Below are positions 60,918 through 64,000 of a DNA stretch of 64,000 nt, piece after piece; within the stretch, counting starts at the first letter, position 1; each line of letters begins with the position of its first letter. The notes under the pieces were generated by a model. That model made no database searches. It was not told the origin of the DNA and saw nothing but the letters and a program-made list of their open reading frames with translations. The stretch spans positions 124,001 through 188,000 of the forward strand of contig NZ_JBLZNC010000003.1 of NCBI RefSeq assembly GCF_048553715.1. The letters run 5' to 3'. A program made the translations under genes and the position numbers. The stretch comes from Sagittula sp048553715. Lineage in GTDB: Bacteria > Pseudomonadota > Alphaproteobacteria > Rhodobacterales > Rhodobacteraceae.

Positions 60918-61158
60918 ATGGGGCGTCCTGTCAGTCAAATGTCAGATGGGGGTGCGGCGGCGCGGACGGTCCATGCGCCTTTTCCCGGCGGCTCTGGTCA
61001 GAGCGCCGGGCAAGTAATTCGAATGATGAAGGCCTGAGTCATCATGCGCGCCTTATAGGCCGGGTGTGCGGCAGGGTCCAGTGGGGTCAGGCGGGCGGCG
61101 GTGGTCAATGTGGTCGCGGCGCGATACCTTGGTCACCACCACGCAAGAGAGCTGCTTT

Positions 61159-61566
61159 ATGACCGATCCGATGGCCAAATTTCCCGTCACCCGTGCCGAG
61201 ATTGAGCGCGTCGTGGCGCGGTTTTACGAACGCATCCGCGCCCATCCCGGACTGGGTCCGGTTTTTGCGGTGCATGTCGAGGACTGGCCATCGCATGAGG
61301 CGCGCGTGGCGGATTTCTGGGCCAACGCCATCTTGTCGGAGCGCAGCTATGACGGCAATCCGGTGGCGGTGCATCGGGGCGCGGGCAATGTGCGTCCGGG
61401 CATGTTCGACACTTGGCTGGCCATTTTCGATCAGGTGCTGGCCCAAGAGCTGTCGGACACGCAGGCGCAGGCGTGGTCTGCCTTGGCGCACCGGATTGGC
61501 GGCAGCCTGCGCGCCAGCGTGGTCGAGCGGATGCAAGGTCCCGGTGGTGTTCCGATTCTGCGCTGA
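61159..61566 (+). CDS. group III truncated hemoglobin
   Basis: This 135-residue protein is of the truncated globin group III (TrHb3) type. ITRAEIERVVARFYERIRAHPGLGPVF-like sequence at about 9-35 forms helices A-B, EDWPSHEARVADFWANAIL follows with the group III tryptophan (Trp near 54), and VHRGAGNVRPGMFDTWLAIFDQVL contains the predicted proximal His. Group III globins bind oxygen or NO tightly and are linked to nitrosative or oxidative protection. The ATG at 61159 follows AGAGAG about 7 bases upstream. It is divergent from ileS with no other partner gene. Confidence 0.88.
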   Translation: MTDPMAKFPVTRAEIERVVARFYERIRAHPGLGPVFAVHVEDWPSHEARVADFWANAILSERSYDGNPVAVHRGAGNVRPGMFDTWLAIFDQVLAQELSDTQAQAWSALAHRIGGSLRASVVERMQGPGGVPILR

Positions 61567-61809
61567 CCCCAGCGGGGTGCTCGATCCAATCACGGCTCGG
61601 TTACCGGGAGGTTAACCAAGAACCGGTGCGGTCAAGATGTCGCGCCATGCCGCGCGGTGTCGGTGGATTCCAGCCGACGCGCTCGGGCGATTCCGGCGGG
61701 GACTGGCCAGTTGGTTCCGGGCTGTCCCGCAAACTATTGAGGATTTTTCCCACTGTCCCATCTTTACCACAGCGGCGCGTGATGGCCGCGTGGTATCAGG
61801 AGGTGCCCC

Positions 61810-62028
61810 ATGGCATTTGACGCTCGGGAAATGATCGGAACACCGCAGGGGCGTTTGACGCGCACCGACGGCCCTATGACCAGCTCGCGCCTGCCGGCGG
61901 CATCGTGGTTCGGCCTTGCCGTGGCCGTCACCTTGATCGTGGCGGCGGCATTGGTGCTGACCCTGTCGCCCAACACGGCGCAACAACAGCTTAGCCAGCT
62001 TGACCGGGCGGTTGTCACGTCCAACTGA
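61810..62028 (+). CDS. small single-pass membrane protein
   Basis: This 72-residue protein has one hydrophobic segment (WFGLAVAVTLIVAAALVLTL, about 33-52), a basic and polar N-terminal side and a short polar C-terminus. An almost perfect Shine-Dalgarno sequence, AGGAGGTG, stands 5 bases before the ATG at 61810, which strongly supports translation. No family is recognised; the N-terminal side is probably cytoplasmic. Confidence 0.7.
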   Translation: MAFDAREMIGTPQGRLTRTDGPMTSSRLPAASWFGLAVAVTLIVAAALVLTLSPNTAQQQLSQLDRAVVTSN

Positions 62029-62437
62029 CATCGCTGATGTGGGGTAACGGTTTCCCGCCACAGCTGCGACGCGGCCCGTGACGCTGACGGGCGCGCATAT
62101 CCCCCACAGCTGTGCGCGGGACTGGGCCGGGGGCGTGCGCGTCCTCGGCCTTCTGGCATTTTATTGGATTGATCCGGATGCCGTGACGGGGTGGGAGGTC
62201 ACGGCATCCGGCAATGAACCATGGCCGGACCGCCTCGCGGGAGCGGGAACGCAGGTCGGCCAACGGCTCTTAACGCGAGATGGGGCAACCGATGCGGTTG
62301 ACCAGTCACTATTGCGTCTTTGTTAAGACCGATCTGTCAAACTAGGCGCGGGTTGCCAAGGCAAACCCGTGCTTGCAGGCCTGTCCCGTTGCGTCACAAC
62401 GGGACCGTCTGGGCCATATGGTCACAAAACCTGCGCC
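62029..62437. other. 409-base gap with three hairpins, no supported gene
   Basis: No gene is supported here. Three inverted repeats stand out: CCGGATGCCGTGAC / GTCACGGCATCCGG, perfect 14-bp arms around a 10-base loop at 62174-62211; an imperfect GCGGGTT-GCC / GGC-AAACCCG type hairpin near 62348-62370; and GTCCCGTTG / CAACGGGAC, perfect 9-bp arms at 62383-62405. The gap lies between convergent genes, so terminators are expected, but no stem is followed by a U-run. A plus-strand open frame at 62078-62326 has no ribosome-binding site or recognisable content. Confidence 0.6.
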
Positions 62438-63448
62438 TCAGCCACTGCCCTTGTCTGATTGAAACAGCCCGCCGAGTGCCGAGCGGATCACAACCCGGAC
62501 AGAGGGGCGTTTGCGCGCAACGAAGGGCAGGGGGCGGCAGACTTCCATCGCGGCGACACCGACGCGGGCGGTCAATGCACCGTTCACCATCCCCTCGCCG
62601 AAGCGCCGCGACAGCTTGCCCAGCAGACCCGCGCCAAAGATCGGCTCCAGCATGTCATCGCCCACGGCAACAGCGCCCGTCGCCACGAGGTGCGAAAACA
62701 CCGCGCGCGTCAGCCGCCAACTGCCCAGCGTGCCAGACCGCCCGCCATAGATTTCGGCGATGCGCCGGATCATCCGCAGGTTCGATGTCAGCGCCGCCGC
62801 AACATCGGCCAGCGCGAGCGGCACCATGGCGGTGACTGCGGCGACCTGACGGCTGGCGGCTTCGACCTCGCGTTGGGCCAGCGCATCCAGCGGGGCAAGG
62901 ATCTCTGCCTCGGCGTGGTGGATCAGGGCGGGCGCGTCAAAGATCTCGTCCTTGCGGGCGGCAAACCGGTCGCGGCCCCAACGGGTGTCCTCGCGCCCTT
63001 TGTACAGCGCCACAAGGTTGTCGGTCAGGGTGCGGGCCTGTTCCAGATCATCCTCGGCCAAGGCCTGATCGGCGGCGCGATGCAGCGCGTCGATCCGCGC
63101 CAGTCGGGAGAAGGCGGTCAGCTCTTTGATGATGATCAGCGTGCAGACCAACAGAAAGGCCACGATCAGGGCGGCTACGGCGTAGCCGAGGATGGGGTTC
63201 GCGGCGATCAGACCAACGGCAAAATTCCACGCGGCGAGCGAGATCACAGTGACCAGCAACGCGCCCAGCAAGCGCCAGAACCAGCGCGCCAAAGAAGACG
63301 GGCGATAGGCCGCGACAGCCGCGACCGTGCCCATGGCCGCGCCCTCGGGCAGCGGCGTGGCATCGGGCACGGGCGGGGCCTGCGCCGGAGAGGGCGCGGG
63401 CCCATCAGCAAGATCAAACAGAACGGGGCCTTTGGGCGGGGTGGTCAT
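62438..63448 (-). CDS. ycjF: TIGR01620/YcjF-family membrane protein
   Basis: This 336-residue inner-membrane protein is of the YcjF (UPF0283, DUF697) family. A proline-rich cytoplasmic N-terminus (1-50) is followed by two membrane helices at about 60-82 and 86-109. The long cytoplasmic part contains LIHHAEAEILAPLDALAQREVEAASRQVAAVTAMVPLALADVAAALTSNLRMIRRIAEIYGG and GLLGKLSRRFGEGMVNGALTARVGVAAMEVCRPLPF, both conserved in the family. YcjF is usually paired with the YcjX GTPase-like protein encoded upstream; here a GNAT gene is the next upstream gene and the window ends before any ycjX. Its function is linked to envelope stress but not defined. Confidence 0.9.
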   Translation of the reverse strand: MTTPPKGPVLFDLADGPAPSPAQAPPVPDATPLPEGAAMGTVAAVAAYRPSSLARWFWRLLGALLVTVISLAAWNFAVGLIAANPILGYAVAALIVAFLLVCTLIIIKELTAFSRLARIDALHRAADQALAEDDLEQARTLTDNLVALYKGREDTRWGRDRFAARKDEIFDAPALIHHAEAEILAPLDALAQREVEAASRQVAAVTAMVPLALADVAAALTSNLRMIRRIAEIYGGRSGTLGSWRLTRAVFSHLVATGAVAVGDDMLEPIFGAGLLGKLSRRFGEGMVNGALTARVGVAAMEVCRPLPFVARKRPSVRVVIRSALGGLFQSDKGSG

Positions 63449-63464
63449 CTTTGGCTCCGATCGC

Positions 63465-63971
63465 TTAGGGACGCTGCACGGCAGAGGTCTGCGGCAGCGT
63501 CAGTTGTGGTGCGGCGGGCGGGCGCGTCCAGACGCAGCGCACATCGGGCAGACCCTCGTCATTGTGGATGCCGTCGGTCTGCTCGGTCTCATGAAAGCCC
63601 TCGCGGCGGTAGAACCGGCGGGCGCCGCTGTTGTCTTGCAGTGCCCAAAGCTCCAGCCGGTCACAGGCATCTTTCGCCGATTGCAACAGCGCCTGCCCGA
63701 CGCCGCGCCCTTGGGCAAAATCGGCCACGTATAGGCTGTGGATATAGTCGGCGTCACGGGCGATGAAGCCTGCGGTGCGGTGATCAAGTTCCGCCACCGT
63801 CACCCAGCCCGCGTCAATCATGCGACCGGCATGTGCGATATCCTCGACCGAGGAATGCAGCCGTGGCTTCCACGTCGCGGCCAGCGTGGCCTGCGTGATG
63901 ATATCCCCCAAGCGTCCGGCATCAAGCGGGTTGGCGCGGCGCAGGTGCAGATCGGCGGGGTTGGTGGGCAC
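63465..63971 (-). CDS. GNAT-family N-acetyltransferase (5' end uncertain at window edge)
   Basis: This is a GNAT protein of at least 168 residues. It shows LRRANPLDAGRLGDIITQA at the start, the acetyl-CoA binding loop YVADFAQGRGVGQALLQSAKDA (RGVG pyrophosphate loop, about 80-101) and DNSGARRFYRREGFHETEQTDG at the C-terminal side. A GTG at 63971 can serve as start, but the frame stays open to the end of the window, so the true start may lie outside. It is 16 bases upstream of ycjF on the same strand. The substrate is unknown. Confidence 0.85.
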   Translation of the reverse strand: MPTNPADLHLRRANPLDAGRLGDIITQATLAATWKPRLHSSVEDIAHAGRMIDAGWVTVAELDHRTAGFIARDADYIHSLYVADFAQGRGVGQALLQSAKDACDRLELWALQDNSGARRFYRREGFHETEQTDGIHNDEGLPDVRCVWTRPPAAPQLTLPQTSAVQRP

Positions 63972-64000
63972 GTCCTGCGGCGTGGGCGCAGGGTCGGGGT

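Noticed and set aside
62078..62326. 82-codon plus-strand frame in the gap before ycjF
   Set aside because: It runs through the 14-bp hairpin, has no ribosome-binding site, and its composition is not protein-like.
1..64000. tRNA, rRNA, phage or complete IS elements
   Set aside because: No cloverleaf, rRNA segment, integrase, capsid or terminal-inverted-repeat transposase was seen; the RAYT-like gene is not a complete mobile element.

Overview
The window is GC-rich, densely coding DNA from an alphaproteobacterium, most likely a marine member of the Rhodobacterales (Roseobacter group). The evidence is the gene content (ImuA-type SOS gene behind a GTTC-N7-GTTC LexA site, ligase-associated helicase/PdeM pair, purine and pyrimidine catabolic clusters, glucosylglycerate genes), the protein sequences themselves, and a dispersed intergenic box (TTTTTCTTGG..CAAATACCT) of a kind I associate with this order. 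I see no rRNA, tRNA, CRISPR array, prophage or complete insertion sequence. Three short GTAG-headed REP palindromes and one REP-associated transposase relative are the only mobile-type sequences.

Layout. 1-3.8 kb: an MFS transporter fragment, pcaB, an alpha/beta hydrolase, pcaD and a SlyD-like FKBP, all on the minus strand (protocatechuate branch plus a chaperone). 3.9-5.4 kb: a haloacid-dehalogenase-like gene coupled to another alpha/beta hydrolase. 5.4-10.6 kb: truB, MATE exporter, LysR regulator, metG. 10.7-12 kb: a RAYT-like gene that has lost its catalytic residues, converging on and overlapping an SOS-controlled imuA. 12.1-16.4 kb: aldo/keto reductase, PdeM nuclease, DEXH helicase. 16.6-26 kb: xdhABC followed by a BMP-family ABC transporter, one minus-strand run for purine uptake and oxidation. 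26.2-28.5 kb: divergent marR and 14-TM drug exporter. 28.65-32.2 kb: replicative dnaE, then a lipoprotein.

33.4-38.2 kb carries a glucosylglycerate module: a phosphatase and a synthase on the plus strand, and a GH13_18 phosphorylase with a Ca/Na antiporter on the minus strand. A membrane-anchored RTX-repeat protein follows. 39.8-52 kb is a reductive pyrimidine (or hydantoin) catabolism locus: a five-gene ABC transporter operon with an embedded acetyltransferase, dihydropyrimidinase, beta-ureidopropionase, a RutR-type regulator with a perfect RutR operator, and PreA/PreT dihydropyrimidine dehydrogenase. The transporter would import the base, PreTA reduce it, HydA open the ring and the amidohydrolase release the beta-amino acid.

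52.2-57.7 kb holds a stand-alone Lrp-type ligand-binding domain, an SMP-30 lactonase, and a signalling set (hybrid histidine kinase, small periplasmic molybdopterin-oxidoreductase-fold protein, and a divergent LuxR-type response regulator). The rest is housekeeping and small genes: DUF3253, ileS, group III truncated globin, a small membrane protein, a YcjF-like membrane protein and a GNAT acetyltransferase cut by the window edge.

The most unusual part is 10.7-12 kb. Two REP palindromes with compensatory stem changes lie inside the coding sequences of the dead RAYT and of imuA, where they encode nearly the same peptide. A third REP at 57.7 kb supplies a stop codon.
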